DNA of 64,000 nt. Origin: Paenibacillus_E sp052115445 (GTDB taxonomy: Bacteria > Bacillota > Bacilli > Paenibacillales > NBRC-103111). A program made the translations under genes and the position numbers. The stretch spans positions 124,001 to 188,000 of the forward strand of contig NZ_JBFRGR010000006.1 of the NCBI RefSeq assembly GCF_052115445.1. Direction: 5' to 3'. The stretch's first letter is position 1. Every line of letters begins with the position of its first letter. Of this stretch, positions 47,548-55,802 are shown piece by piece. The notes beneath the pieces were generated by a model. That model was not told the origin of the DNA, ran no database searches, and was given only the letters and a program-made list of their open reading frames with translations.

Positions 47548-49233
47548 ATGGCACATCCAAAACAGCGCAGTGACATGATTAAAAAAGGTTTCGACCGTGC
47601 TCCACACCGTAGCTTGCTACGTGCAGCTGGCGTTAAAGAGGAAGATTTCGGCAAGCCGTTTATTGCGGTTTGTAACTCTTATATAGACATTATTCCTGGA
47701 CATGTGCATTTGCAAGAATTCGGTAAGCTTGTGAAAGAAGCGATTCGCGAAGCAGGCGGGGTTCCTTTCGAGTTTAACACGATCGGTGTTGACGATGGAA
47801 TTGCAATGGGTCATATCGGGATGCGTTATTCCTTGCCAAGCCGTGAGATTATTGCCGATTCCTTGGAAACAGTAGTAAATGCACACTGGTTTGATGGCAT
47901 GGTTTGTATTCCTAACTGTGATAAAATTACACCTGGTATGATCATGGGTGCTCTTCGCGTTAACATTCCAACGATGTTAGTAAGCGGTGGACCGATGAAA
48001 GCTGGTAAAGATAAAAACGGTAAATCCATTTCCCTTTCTTCCGTATTTGAAGGCGTTGGTGCTTTCCAAGCGGGTAAATTGGATGAAGCGGGTCTGGAAG
48101 AGTTGGAACAATACGGTTGTCCAACATGTGGATCATGCTCCGGTATGTTCACAGCGAACTCCATGAACTGTCTAGCTGAAGGTCTTGGACTTGCAATGCC
48201 AGGTAACGGAACCATTCTTGCTGTTGCGGAAGAGCGTAAGCAATTCGTTAAAGATTGCGCGAAGCAATTGATGGTTCTGATCGAGAAAGATATCAAGCCG
48301 CGTGATATTGTAACGATTGATGCGATTGATAACGCATTTGCTTTGGATATGGCGATGGGTGGATCCACGAACACGGTTCTACACACTTTGGCTATCGCGG
48401 CTGAAGCGGGTATCGAGTATCCGATCGCTCGTATTAACGAAGTAGCAGAGCGCGTGCCTCACCTTGCGAAAATCGCTCCAGCTTCTGATTACCACATCGA
48501 AGATGTGCATTTGGCAGGCGGTGTGAGTGCGGTAATCAATGAGTTGCTCAAAAAACCAGGTGCTTTCAACGGTGACTGTCTATCCGTTACGGCACAAACA
48601 CTTCGCGAGAACGTGGCTGGACGTGAAATTCAGAACTTTGATGTCATTCGTCCACTTACGAACCCGCACAGTGAGCGCGGTGGTCTAGCTGTTCTATTCG
48701 GTAACTTGGCACCAGAAGGCAGTATCGTAAAAGTTGGTGCTGTTGATAAGTCTGTTGGCGGACGTCACGTAGGCCCAGCGATCTGTTTCGACTCCCAAGA
48801 CGAAGCTTTGTACGGTATCGCAAATGGTAAAGTAAAAGAAGGACACGTTGTTGTCATTCGTTATGAAGGGCCAAAAGGTGGACCTGGTATGCCAGAAATG
48901 TTGGCACCAACATCCCAAATCGTAGGTATGGGTCTTGGCGCGAAAGTAGCCTTGATTACCGACGGACGTTTCTCCGGCGCATCCCGCGGTATCTCGCTTG
49001 GTCATATGTCACCTGAAGCTGCCGAAGGTGGACCACTCGCTTTCGTACATGATGGCGACATCATCGACGTCGACATGGATGGACGCAAAATTGAATTACA
49101 AATCAGCGATGAAGAGTTTGCCAAACGTCGTGAGTCATGGGCAGGATTCCAACAGAAGATTACTTCTGGTTACCTAGCGCGTTATACGAAAATGGTAACG
49201 AACGCGAGTGCTGGCGCTATTTTAAAAATCTAA
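47548..49233 (+). CDS. ilvD: Dihydroxy-acid dehydratase
   Basis: The 561-residue enzyme dehydrates dihydroxy-acids in valine, isoleucine and leucine synthesis. Cluster cysteines are in IPNCDKITPGM and YGCPTCGSCSGMFTANSMNC. DVHLAGGVSAV, FDVIRPLTNPHSERGGLAVL and GRFSGASRGISLGHMSPEA are further conserved blocks. The length is standard. AGGAGG lies 9 bases before ATG. No other branched-chain gene is adjacent, and no T-box precedes it. A strong terminator follows. Confidence 0.97.
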   Translation: MAHPKQRSDMIKKGFDRAPHRSLLRAAGVKEEDFGKPFIAVCNSYIDIIPGHVHLQEFGKLVKEAIREAGGVPFEFNTIGVDDGIAMGHIGMRYSLPSREIIADSLETVVNAHWFDGMVCIPNCDKITPGMIMGALRVNIPTMLVSGGPMKAGKDKNGKSISLSSVFEGVGAFQAGKLDEAGLEELEQYGCPTCGSCSGMFTANSMNCLAEGLGLAMPGNGTILAVAEERKQFVKDCAKQLMVLIEKDIKPRDIVTIDAIDNAFALDMAMGGSTNTVLHTLAIAAEAGIEYPIARINEVAERVPHLAKIAPASDYHIEDVHLAGGVSAVINELLKKPGAFNGDCLSVTAQTLRENVAGREIQNFDVIRPLTNPHSERGGLAVLFGNLAPEGSIVKVGAVDKSVGGRHVGPAICFDSQDEALYGIANGKVKEGHVVVIRYEGPKGGPGMPEMLAPTSQIVGMGLGAKVALITDGRFSGASRGISLGHMSPEAAEGGPLAFVHDGDIIDVDMDGRKIELQISDEEFAKRRESWAGFQQKITSGYLARYTKMVTNASAGAILKI

Positions 49234-49246
49234 TTCTTTACAAGAT

Positions 49247-49284
49247 AAAAGCCTTATCCGACTTGTGTCGGGTAGGGCTTTTTG
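49247..49284 (+). terminator. Rho-independent terminator after ilvD
   Basis: AAAAGCC, TA and CCGAC pair with GTCGG, TA and GGCTTTT (49247-49283), followed by TTTG. Confidence 0.85.
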
Positions 49285-49314
49285 TTCAACTATTGGATGC
49301 GAGAATGCTGTCAT

Positions 49315-49376
49315 CACTATCCCCTAAGCTCAGTTCAGCCTTCATTGAACCGACAACCTGAGCGAAAGGGATAGTG
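49315..49376. repeat. 62-bp palindromic element sharing the IS-like terminal repeats
   Basis: CACTATCCCCTAAGCTCAG (49315-49333) and CTGAGCGAAAGGGATAGTG (49358-49376) are inverted and enclose 24 bases. Each arm matches the corresponding end of the element at 20636-21743 with two mismatches or fewer. It contains no gene. Confidence 0.7.
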
Positions 49377-49451
49377 GCCATAGATTTAGCTGTCATGAAG
49401 AACCTTGATGAAGTGTTACAAATATATAGACGAATCAAGAGTGTAGGGAAT

Positions 49452-50594
49452 TCAAGCCAGAAAAAAATGCATAAACAGAAGAGAACCGCCCAAAACTGTT
49501 ATCGCAACAACAATAGATAGCGTCAATACAAATCGCGCCTTGAAGATCGAAAGCATCATGAGTGTACTCTTCACGTCGATCATGGGCCCGAATACTAAGA
49601 AGGCAAGCAAGGAGCCAGGTGAGAATGATTTGGCGAAGGAGACTGCGACGAAGGCGTCTGTCGTTGAGCACAAGGAGAGCAGGTAAGCGAAGCCCATCAT
49701 GAACACGTGAGAGATGAAGGCTCCCTGGCCGATGGCGCTCAGGCTATCCTGTGCCACGAATGTCTGTATCAGCGCCGTCAGAAGCGCGCCCAGCATCAAG
49801 TACTTGCTCATCTCGAACAGCTCGGAGGATCCATGGCTGACCATGGTCATGAGCTGGCTGCCACCATGGGCGTGGTTGTGGCCATGATGGTCATGACCAT
49901 GATCGTGATGATTGTGACTATGATCATGAGTATGACTATGGTCGTGCTTGTGAGCGTGATCGTGGCTGTGGTGATGATCATGCTGCTCAATGTGTTCTTT
50001 TCCATGTGCATGATTATGTTGATGTGTCAGGCTTGCTGCAGGCTCAATTGGATGCCTCAAAGGGTTGCTTTTAAGGAAACGCGTGAGCAGGAAGCCAATG
50101 ACCAGCGCGACGCCAAAGGTGAGCCCCATACGTGAATAGGCCATAGCAGGGTTACCGCGGAAAGCCATCCAAGTGGAAGCGAAGACGATGGGATTAAGGA
50201 TAGGCCCCACTAGAATGAAAATAACAGCGATGTAGACGGGCATGCCTTTACGCATCAACCTGCGTACGAAAGGAATCATGCCGCACTCACAGAGGGGGAA
50301 CATAATTCCCAGCACGCAGGCGAATAACACACCACCGAGGGGGTGTTTGGGGGTCAATCTTTGGATGACACCCTCAGGAATAAAGTTTTCAACGATCGTA
50401 GATAACAGGACGCCGAGAATCATGAACGGAAGGGCATCTAAGAAGATGTCCATAAAAGCCATAAAGACATGGCTGATCGGTTCCATGACCATCCCCATTG
50501 GGGGGAGTTGTCTTGTTGTTACAATCAGAAACAAGAGAAACACGCATATCACCGAGGAGACGGGAAGGCTCCAGCGGTATAGAGTTGAGGACAA
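49452..50594 (-). CDS. UPF0718/ArsP-family permease with a long His-rich loop
   Basis: The 380-residue protein has about eight membrane helices in two halves: FMDIFLDALPFMILGVLL, CVLGIMFPLCECGMIPFVRRL and VGPILNPIVFAST in the first, and LLSLCSTTDAFVAVSFA and FLVFGPMIDVKSTLMM in the second. This is the DUF318 permease pattern (YcgR, arsenical permease-like). Between the halves (about 183-248) lies a loop of more than 30 His alternating with Asp. The usual partner of YcgR, a TIGR03943 (YcgQ) protein, is not adjacent. The start is TTG with AAGGGGTG upstream. A metal substrate or sensor is likely but unproven. Confidence 0.85.
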   Translation of the reverse strand: MSSTLYRWSLPVSSVICVFLLFLIVTTRQLPPMGMVMEPISHVFMAFMDIFLDALPFMILGVLLSTIVENFIPEGVIQRLTPKHPLGGVLFACVLGIMFPLCECGMIPFVRRLMRKGMPVYIAVIFILVGPILNPIVFASTWMAFRGNPAMAYSRMGLTFGVALVIGFLLTRFLKSNPLRHPIEPAASLTHQHNHAHGKEHIEQHDHHHSHDHAHKHDHSHTHDHSHNHHDHGHDHHGHNHAHGGSQLMTMVSHGSSELFEMSKYLMLGALLTALIQTFVAQDSLSAIGQGAFISHVFMMGFAYLLSLCSTTDAFVAVSFAKSFSPGSLLAFLVFGPMIDVKSTLMMLSIFKARFVLTLSIVVAITVLGGSLLFMHFFLA

Positions 50595-50659
50595 TGCAGT
50601 AACACCCCTTTGCCGAAGGAATTGGTATGTAACTATCCTATGTACATGCTGGGCTATCT

Positions 50660-50672
50660 AGGACAATGTCCT
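50660..50672. promoter_or_regulatory. Perfect 13-bp palindrome upstream of permease and trpS
   Basis: AGGACAATGTCCT is a perfect inverted repeat around a central A. It ends 4 bases before the -35 box (50676) of the trpS leader promoter and about 65 bases upstream of the permease start on the other strand. It is a candidate operator; no known regulator is matched. Confidence 0.35.
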
Positions 50673-50675
50673 TGA

Positions 50676-50703
50676 TTGACATTGCTACTTAAGCGTGTAT
50701 AAT
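50676..50703 (+). promoter_or_regulatory. SigA promoter of the trpS leader
   Basis: TTGACA (50676-50681), a 16-base spacer and TATAAT (50698-50703), with base 50709 recorded as N. Confidence 0.75.
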
Positions 50704-50714
50704 AATAGNAAATC

Positions 50715-51006
50715 AATTGCGATGATAGGAACAAGTACGTTTGTCTCCCGTTTCTCAGAGAGCCGGTGGTTGGTGCGAACCGGTGAAACAAGCAGACCGA
50801 ATGGATCCTTGAGCTTGAAGCTGAACACTGTGTAGAATCACCGGAACCTAGGCCGGATTAAAACCACAGTTAACTATGCTAAACGGTAGCTCTCCGTTAT
50901 CAGAGCCTGAAGGTTTACATGCACATAACTTCGGTTATAAGTAGGTAGACAAATTAGGGTGGTACCACGGTCTCTCGTCCCTTGCGGAGGGAGGCTTTTT
51001 TGTTGT
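50715..51006 (+). promoter_or_regulatory. T-box riboswitch, tryptophan specifier
   Basis: The T-box sequence AGGGTGGTACCACGG lies at 50956-50970. The specifier loop in stem I reads GACCGAATGGATCC with the Trp codon TGG at 50802-50804. A terminator hairpin (about 50971-50995, CGTCCC...GGGAGG region) is followed by CTTTTTT. Uncharged tRNA-Trp would stabilise the antiterminator and allow trpS transcription. Confidence 0.95.
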
Positions 51007-51058
51007 CTTTTTTAGCGATACGAATGAGAAATAGTGAAAATCATTGGAGGTATTTGGA

Positions 51059-52042
51059 ATGAAACGTGTATTATCTGGTATGCAATCCAGCGGTCAGCTG
51101 ACGATTGGCAATTATATTGGGGCACTTCGCAACTTTGTGAAGCTGCAAGAACTTCATCGCTGTTATTTCATGGTGGTCGATATGCATGCGATCACAGTGC
51201 CGCAAGAGCCAGCAGCGCTTCGGGAACAAACGGAGTCCATCGCTTCGTTATACATTGCTTCGGGTCTTGATCCGAATAAGGCTTCTGTCTTCTTACAGTC
51301 CCATGTTCACGCACATGCAGAGCTAGGCTGGATTATGACGACGCTGACGCACATGGGCGAGCTTGAGCGCATGACACAATTTAAAGATAAGTCTGAAGGT
51401 AAAGAATCTGTCGGTGCAGGACTATTCACGTATCCGTCTCTGATGGCGGCTGACATCTTGTTATATAACGCAGATCTTATTCCAGTTGGAGACGATCAGA
51501 AACAGCATTTGGAGCTGACGCGTGATTTGGCTAATCGATTTAATAACCGTTTCGGCGATATGTTCACAATGCCACAGCCCTATATGCCTGAGGTAGGCGC
51601 CCGTATTATGTCGCTCGATGATGCTTCCAAGAAGATGAGCAAGAGCAGTCCAAATGCCGGCAGTTACATCGCGATGCTCGACGAGCCAGATGTCATTCGT
51701 AAGAAACTTAGTCGTGCTGTTACGGATTCTGGGCGCGAAGTGACGTATGATCCTCAGAATAAACCTGAGGTTAGTAATTTGATGTCGATTTACTCACACT
51801 TTGCGGAGATGAGTTTAGCGGAGATTGAGGCTCGATATGAAGGGCAAGGTTATGGTCCTTTCAAAAAGGAACTGGCCGAACATATCGTTGCTGTTCTGGA
51901 GCCTATCCAACAGCGCTATCGTGAGATTCGCAGTTCTGGAGCCATTTTTGACATTTTGAAAAAGGGTGCGGACGAAGCTGCCGAGGTGGCGAATCAAACG
52001 CTGCTTGAAGTAAAGAAACGGATGGGCTTTATTGTTCGCTAA
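51059..52042 (+). CDS. trpS: Tryptophanyl-tRNA synthetase
   Basis: The 327-residue class I synthetase charges tRNA-Trp. The HIGH-like motif is in SGQLTIGNYIGAL (about 10-22) and KMSKS lies in DDASKKMSKSSPNAGS (about 190-205). AGVDDQK-type contacts appear as LIPVGDDQKQHLELTRD. ATG 51059 is chosen, with TTGGAGG at 51044-51050; an in-frame upstream ATG at 51044 overlaps that site. The Trp T-box upstream fits the function exactly. A terminator follows. Confidence 0.97.
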   Translation: MKRVLSGMQSSGQLTIGNYIGALRNFVKLQELHRCYFMVVDMHAITVPQEPAALREQTESIASLYIASGLDPNKASVFLQSHVHAHAELGWIMTTLTHMGELERMTQFKDKSEGKESVGAGLFTYPSLMAADILLYNADLIPVGDDQKQHLELTRDLANRFNNRFGDMFTMPQPYMPEVGARIMSLDDASKKMSKSSPNAGSYIAMLDEPDVIRKKLSRAVTDSGREVTYDPQNKPEVSNLMSIYSHFAEMSLAEIEARYEGQGYGPFKKELAEHIVAVLEPIQQRYREIRSSGAIFDILKKGADEAAEVANQTLLEVKKRMGFIVR

Positions 52043-52059
52043 GCGCATCTCTACACAAA

Positions 52060-52104
52060 CAAAAAGCTCAAATCCCAATGACTGGGGATTTGAGCTTTTT
52101 TTTC
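52060..52104. terminator. Bidirectional terminator after trpS
   Basis: AAAAAGCTCAAATCCC pairs with GGGGATTTGAGCTTTTT. Long A and T tracts flank both ends, and it overlaps the stop of the minus-strand small membrane protein gene. Confidence 0.88.
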
Positions 52105-52291
52105 ATTCGGAAGGTGTATTTTTCCGACGACGCATTTTGGCTTTCGTAACGAAGCCGTATCCGATAAATCCTAACGAAATGAGGGAGAAGAGGAGCACCA
52201 TCCACGGCTCGCGTAGAGCAATGAATAGGGAAATACAAGCGAGCAGCAGCGTACCAACAACTGCGAATAGGAGAGCAAGTGGTTTACTCAT
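52103..52291 (-). CDS. Small two-helix membrane protein (YlaF/DUF5325-like)
   Basis: The 62-residue protein has two transmembrane helices (about 5-25 and 30-48) linked by ALREPW, and a basic tail (KAKMRRRKNTPSE). The size and the REPWMVLLFSLISLGFIGYGF pattern resemble the DUF5325 family including B. subtilis YlaF, but the match is by eye only. It stands alone between trpS (convergent) and a SASP gene (divergent). Confidence 0.6.
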   Translation of the reverse strand: MSKPLALLFAVVGTLLLACISLFIALREPWMVLLFSLISLGFIGYGFVTKAKMRRRKNTPSE

Positions 52292-52442
52292 CTAGGCGAC
52301 CTACTTTCTTGAAGTTCATGACATCTTCTTATATTAAACTTTTTTGAGCGCTGTGCATATAAATTCATTTCCTCCACATACTATCTTTGCAAGCTTGCAA
52401 ATACATCAAAGATTATAGCTGACTGAAAGGAGTTCGATCCTG

Positions 52443-52673
52443 ATGGCACAAAATCGTAGCAGCAATCAACTGGTAGTTCCACAAGCAAATCAAGCTTTAG
52501 ATCAATTGAAATATGAGGTAGCTCAAGAGCTGGGCATTCAAATCCCTCAAGACGGTTACTATGGCAACATGGCAACTCGTGATACAGGTTCCATTGGTGG
52601 TGCGATTACTCGCCGCTTGGTACAAATCGCTGAGCAAACGCTCGCGGGGCAATCTGGTTCTAATTTCCGTTAA
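52443..52673 (+). CDS. Alpha/beta-type small acid-soluble spore protein (second copy)
   Basis: The 76-residue SASP is closely related to the copy at 45840. LVVPQANQALDQLKYEVAQE is followed by the GPR cleavage region, then DTGSIGGAITRRLVQIAEQTL. It binds and protects spore DNA. GAAAGGAG lies upstream of the ATG. Two SASP genes only 6.5 kb apart suggest a local duplication, but the two genes are on opposite strands. A terminator follows at 52719. Confidence 0.95.
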   Translation: MAQNRSSNQLVVPQANQALDQLKYEVAQELGIQIPQDGYYGNMATRDTGSIGGAITRRLVQIAEQTLAGQSGSNFR

Positions 52674-52718
52674 TTAGATACTAGACTCCGTACTAGCATT
52701 CCCGAACTATGTAATAAT

Positions 52719-52754
52719 AAAGCCTAGGAGCCTAAATAGCTCCTGGGCTTTTGT
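52719..52754 (+). terminator. Rho-independent terminator after the SASP gene
   Basis: AAAGCC and AGGAGC pair with GCTCCT and GGCTTT, followed by TGTTG. Confidence 0.75.
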
Positions 52755-52817
52755 TGCGTGTGGGTATGCGAAGCTACGAATAAGAAGAACCCCTGCAACC
52801 ATGCAAGGGCCCCATTC

Positions 52818-53801
52818 TCAATAAAGGTCAACTTTAAACTTCTTCTCAAGCTTCGTATCGTTCACCCAGCCTACATAAGAATCAAGTGTTTGGAAATTGC
52901 GGTCCATCCGAATAACACCGACGAATGGGAATTGCTTGCGATGGCGGTAGCGGACATCCGCCCACCTCACTTCATAGCCCCACCGATGTTCTTTGACCTC
53001 AGCACAAGTGAAAGAGGAGAAATAGAGCAGCGCTTGAATGTCCTCATGCTGCTTGGAAACCTCGACGGCCGGGTGGTCAGAGCAGGTGATGGTGTCCAGC
53101 CATTTCAGCTTGCCATTTTTGAGTTCGCCTAATTGGTAGGTTCCGTCTGTGCACTCTTTCACAATATTCCAGACATAGAGGTTGAATGTTACAATAAGGG
53201 TATATTTATCACCGGGCTGATAAGTAGCATCTTTGCGATAGAGCCCTTTTTCAATAATAGCGTGATCCAGAGTCCGCCAAATGTAATACAGCGCAAGTAA
53301 GCCGTATAAGGTAGGGAAAATCAGCTGCGGCTTCGCTAGATGGAAGGACCACATGAAGATCGCGGCAATGTGACTCGTGAATATGAACGGATCGAAGATG
53401 TGAATGATGTTCCACGACACCCATTTTTCCGAAAAAGGTCGAATGGCTTGTGTACCATACGTATTGAAACAGTCGGTGAACACATGAACGCAAACCGCGA
53501 TCCCGATCCACATAGCGAGATGCAGGAAGGATATGCCATGGAAAAATGGTGCAAGTGCACCAGTAATCAACAACGTCCATAAGGGGAGGGCAGGCAACGA
53601 ATGTGAGCGACCGCGATGATTGCGAATATAGAGGGCATTGCCCTTGAAACGGAGCAGTCCATCAATATCGGGAATCTGCGAGCCAACGACGGTTCCAATG
53701 AAAACAGCAGTTGTTGCTGCTGTATTTGCGGAAATGCTCGGGTCGATTTGCGAGAGCCCTGCTAATCCTAAGCCAATGACGAGATGAGTGCCTGTATCCA
53801 A
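52818..53801 (-). CDS. YfhP-like membrane-bound metal-dependent hydrolase (YdjM family)
   Basis: The 327-residue protein belongs to the LexA-binding/YdjM putative hydrolase family (PF04307) and resembles B. subtilis YfhP. Metal-ligand-like motifs lie in the membrane half: MDTGTHLVIG, GSQIPDIDGLLR, NHRGRSHSLPALP, HVFTDCFNTYGTQA and IIHIFDPFIF. The first 190 residues hold about five helices; the C-terminal half is a soluble beta-rich domain. The enzymatic activity is unproven. It is divergent from the 99-residue hypothetical gene. Confidence 0.82.
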   Translation of the reverse strand: MDTGTHLVIGLGLAGLSQIDPSISANTAATTAVFIGTVVGSQIPDIDGLLRFKGNALYIRNHRGRSHSLPALPLWTLLITGALAPFFHGISFLHLAMWIGIAVCVHVFTDCFNTYGTQAIRPFSEKWVSWNIIHIFDPFIFTSHIAAIFMWSFHLAKPQLIFPTLYGLLALYYIWRTLDHAIIEKGLYRKDATYQPGDKYTLIVTFNLYVWNIVKECTDGTYQLGELKNGKLKWLDTITCSDHPAVEVSKQHEDIQALLYFSSFTCAEVKEHRWGYEVRWADVRYRHRKQFPFVGVIRMDRNFQTLDSYVGWVNDTKLEKKFKVDLY

Positions 53802-53925
53802 CTGGTTATCCTCCTAAGTGTTCTGTACACACGGTTTGTTCTGTCTCTGAGCTGAAGGGACAAATTACATCTTGCTCTTAGTTTACCATTTTAGAGCAAA
53901 AAATAAATCAGAAGGAGATCTAAAA

Positions 53926-54225
53926 ATGTCTAAAGTTTTTGTAGAGTATGCCATAAAATCAGAATTTCGAGCTTCTTTTCACATCTATATGCAAGGAATC
54001 CAGCGACGGGAAGGGCGTTTGGAGCTATTGGAGGGGACCGATCAAGAAGGACTTTATGTAGAAATTTGGCATGATGTGACGTATGAGGAATACCTGAGCA
54101 TGAAGGAGGAACGATTGAACGTTGAACGATTGCGTGATGGGCAGCATGGCGACTGGGAGCAATGGATCAANGGCGGCATCCCCAAACTGCACATGTGGCA
54201 TTTCTCGCCAGCTACGTATTCTTAA
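53926..54225 (+). CDS. Hypothetical protein, 99 aa, possible dimeric alpha/beta barrel
   Basis: I do not recognise this protein. It starts at ATG 53926 with AGAAGGAGA upstream. The pattern VFVEYAIKSEFRASFHIYMQ, strand GLYVEIWHDVTYEEYLSMKEER and KLHMWHFSP suggests a ferredoxin-like or dimeric alpha/beta barrel fold. One base at 54171 is N, giving one unknown residue. It shares a divergent promoter region with the YfhP-like gene. Confidence 0.65.
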   Translation: MSKVFVEYAIKSEFRASFHIYMQGIQRREGRLELLEGTDQEGLYVEIWHDVTYEEYLSMKEERLNVERLRDGQHGDWEQWIXGGIPKLHMWHFSPATYS

Positions 54226-54230
54226 AACGA

Positions 54231-54262
54231 AAAAACCGCTGCTCTAAGCGAGCAACGGCTTT
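54231..54262. terminator. Bidirectional terminator between the hypothetical gene and gerQ
   Basis: CCG and TGCTC pair with GAGCA and CGG around TAAGC, with A-run and T-run on both sides. Confidence 0.75.
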
Positions 54263-54279
54263 CGTATGCGAATCAGCTA

Positions 54280-54732
54280 TTATCTGGAGAAAGCTCCGCC
54301 CCGGAAGGGGTAGGTGTAATTGAGTTCTTCATCAAATGTAATGTAATCTAAATTCACCATAAGTAATAGGAAACGCATGCCAGTAACAGGATCACTGATA
54401 ATGATATGATCTCTTCCTGCGGCTTCTAATCTTCCTTTGAAAATTTTGGCGTTCCACTCGGAGTTGTTTTCGTATGTCATATAGATGGTTGCCATTTTAC
54501 CAAGGTTCAAACGCAGAATATTTTCGATATACGATTCTTCAAGTGCTGGAAGTCCCGGTACATTAACGCCTGTTTGTAAACCACTTCCTGGTGGAGTGAG
54601 GACAGACCCGGCTGGTGTTTGGGGAACAACTTTATTCGTAATTGCAGTTGGAACGGGGTACGCTGGATACGGATTGCCATATTGCATTTGCGGCATTGCT
54701 TGATTACCTATTTTGTAAGGGTTATTCAACAT
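54280..54732 (-). CDS. gerQ: Spore coat protein GerQ
   Basis: The 150-residue protein matches GerQ, an inner-coat protein crosslinked by transglutaminase and needed to localise the cortex-lytic enzyme CwlJ. The first 65 residues are a Tyr/Pro/Gln-rich tail (MPQMQYGNPYPAYPVP). The conserved domain (about 67-148) has ESYIENILRLNLGKMATIYM and FLLLMVNLDYITFDEELNYTYPF. ATG 54732 follows AAGGAGG; an ATG at 54807 in frame is too far upstream. cwlJ is not adjacent. Confidence 0.93.
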   Translation of the reverse strand: MLNNPYKIGNQAMPQMQYGNPYPAYPVPTAITNKVVPQTPAGSVLTPPGSGLQTGVNVPGLPALEESYIENILRLNLGKMATIYMTYENNSEWNAKIFKGRLEAAGRDHIIISDPVTGMRFLLLMVNLDYITFDEELNYTYPFRGGAFSR

Positions 54733-54869
54733 GAGTATAATTTCCTCCTTGAGCTTTCCATACGAAAGCTTCTTCATATAATGTGTTTGAACGATCGAAA
54801 AGGTCATTTTCCATAATCATCATATTGTGCTTCTGCCTATTTGGTGACGAATTTGTGGGCATTTTACAA

Positions 54870-54896
54870 AACAAAAAAGCTCCCGAAGGAGCTTTA
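54870..54896 (-). terminator. Terminator of the response regulator gene
   Basis: AAAGCTCC and GGAGCTTT pair around CGAA. On the minus strand it is followed by TTTTG. It begins at the stop codon of the regulator gene. Confidence 0.85.
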
Positions 54897-55586
54897 TCAA
54901 AGTAGAAATTTATAACCGACACCCCACACCGTCTTGACGTGCTTGGGTTCTTTAGGATCATCCTCGATTTTTTTGCGAAGGTTGGCGATATGTACATCGA
55001 TTGCACGCTCAGTTACCTGGGAATCAAAGCCGCGAACACGATTTAACAGCTCTTCTCGACTGTAAACCCTGCCTTGATTTTGCCAGAAAAGCTTCATAAT
55101 TTCGTATTCGGAGAAGGTTGTCTCAATACTTCTGCCACTAACATATAGGCAGCGCTTTTCCAAATCCAAGTGGATCCCTAGGGGATCAATCACGTCAGAT
55201 GGCGATGGGACTTGTGAAGGATAGGCGTTGGAACGTCGAAATAAGGCTTGTATTCTGGCCGATAGCTCTCTCATCGAAAATGGTTTGCATAAATAGTCAT
55301 CTGCACCTGTTTGAAGGCCCTTCACACGATCCGAAACTTCGTTCTTGGCCGATACCATCAAGATCGGTATGGATGAGGTCTGACGAATTGTTGTACACAG
55401 CTGAATCCCATCCATATCAGGTAACATAAGATCAAGAATAATCATATCTGGTTGAAAATCCCGGAATAAGACCTTGCCTTGTCGGCCGTTCTCTGCTCGT
55501 TTCACTTCATAGCCATCTTCGTATAAGTAAATGGACATCATTTCACCGATACTTAAATCGTCTTCGATGATTAAAATTTTGGACAT
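54897..55586 (-). CDS. OmpR/PhoB-family response regulator, orphan
   Basis: The 229-residue regulator has a receiver domain (1-115) with IIEDD acidic pocket, phospho-acceptor Asp in MIILDLMLPDMDG (about Asp52), the Ser/Thr switch in PILMVSAK and Lys in DYLCKPFSM. A winged-helix effector domain (about 130-229) follows, with TFSEYEIMKLFWQNQGRVYSR split by its first helix and VDVHIANLRKKIEDD. No histidine kinase gene is adjacent: the gene is bounded by terminators on both sides. It lies between gerQ and the urt operon, and its target is unknown. Confidence 0.92.
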   Translation of the reverse strand: MSKILIIEDDLSIGEMMSIYLYEDGYEVKRAENGRQGKVLFRDFQPDMIILDLMLPDMDGIQLCTTIRQTSSIPILMVSAKNEVSDRVKGLQTGADDYLCKPFSMRELSARIQALFRRSNAYPSQVPSPSDVIDPLGIHLDLEKRCLYVSGRSIETTFSEYEIMKLFWQNQGRVYSREELLNRVRGFDSQVTERAIDVHIANLRKKIEDDPKEPKHVKTVWGVGYKFLL

Positions 55587-55713
55587 ACAGGTTCCCCTCC
55601 TTTTCCTTTAAAAGGTTAGGTGCTCGATATGCCTTCCCGCAATAATCGATCCTATCTATAAGACATGTTATCCTATCCATTTTGTGACGTCCAGTTTTAA
55701 CTTATTTGTAAAC

Positions 55714-55772
55714 AGAGAAAAGAAGCTGATGTTTACTTGAACCTTCAATCTTAGGTCAAGTGAGTCAGCTTC
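55714..55772 (-). terminator. Terminator of the urt operon
   Basis: On the minus strand GAAGCTGA, CACTTGACC and partner bases fold into a long imperfect stem (55722-55772) followed by TTTTCTCTG. Confidence 0.7.
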
Positions 55773-55802
55773 ATTCCGTTAGGGGGAGAAGAAGGGGAAC
55801 GA

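Noticed and set aside
49707..50135. Long plus-strand frame opposite the permease's His-rich loop
   Set aside because: It is an antisense reading of His/Asp codons giving a Met/Val-rich product; the permease frame is clearly the real gene.
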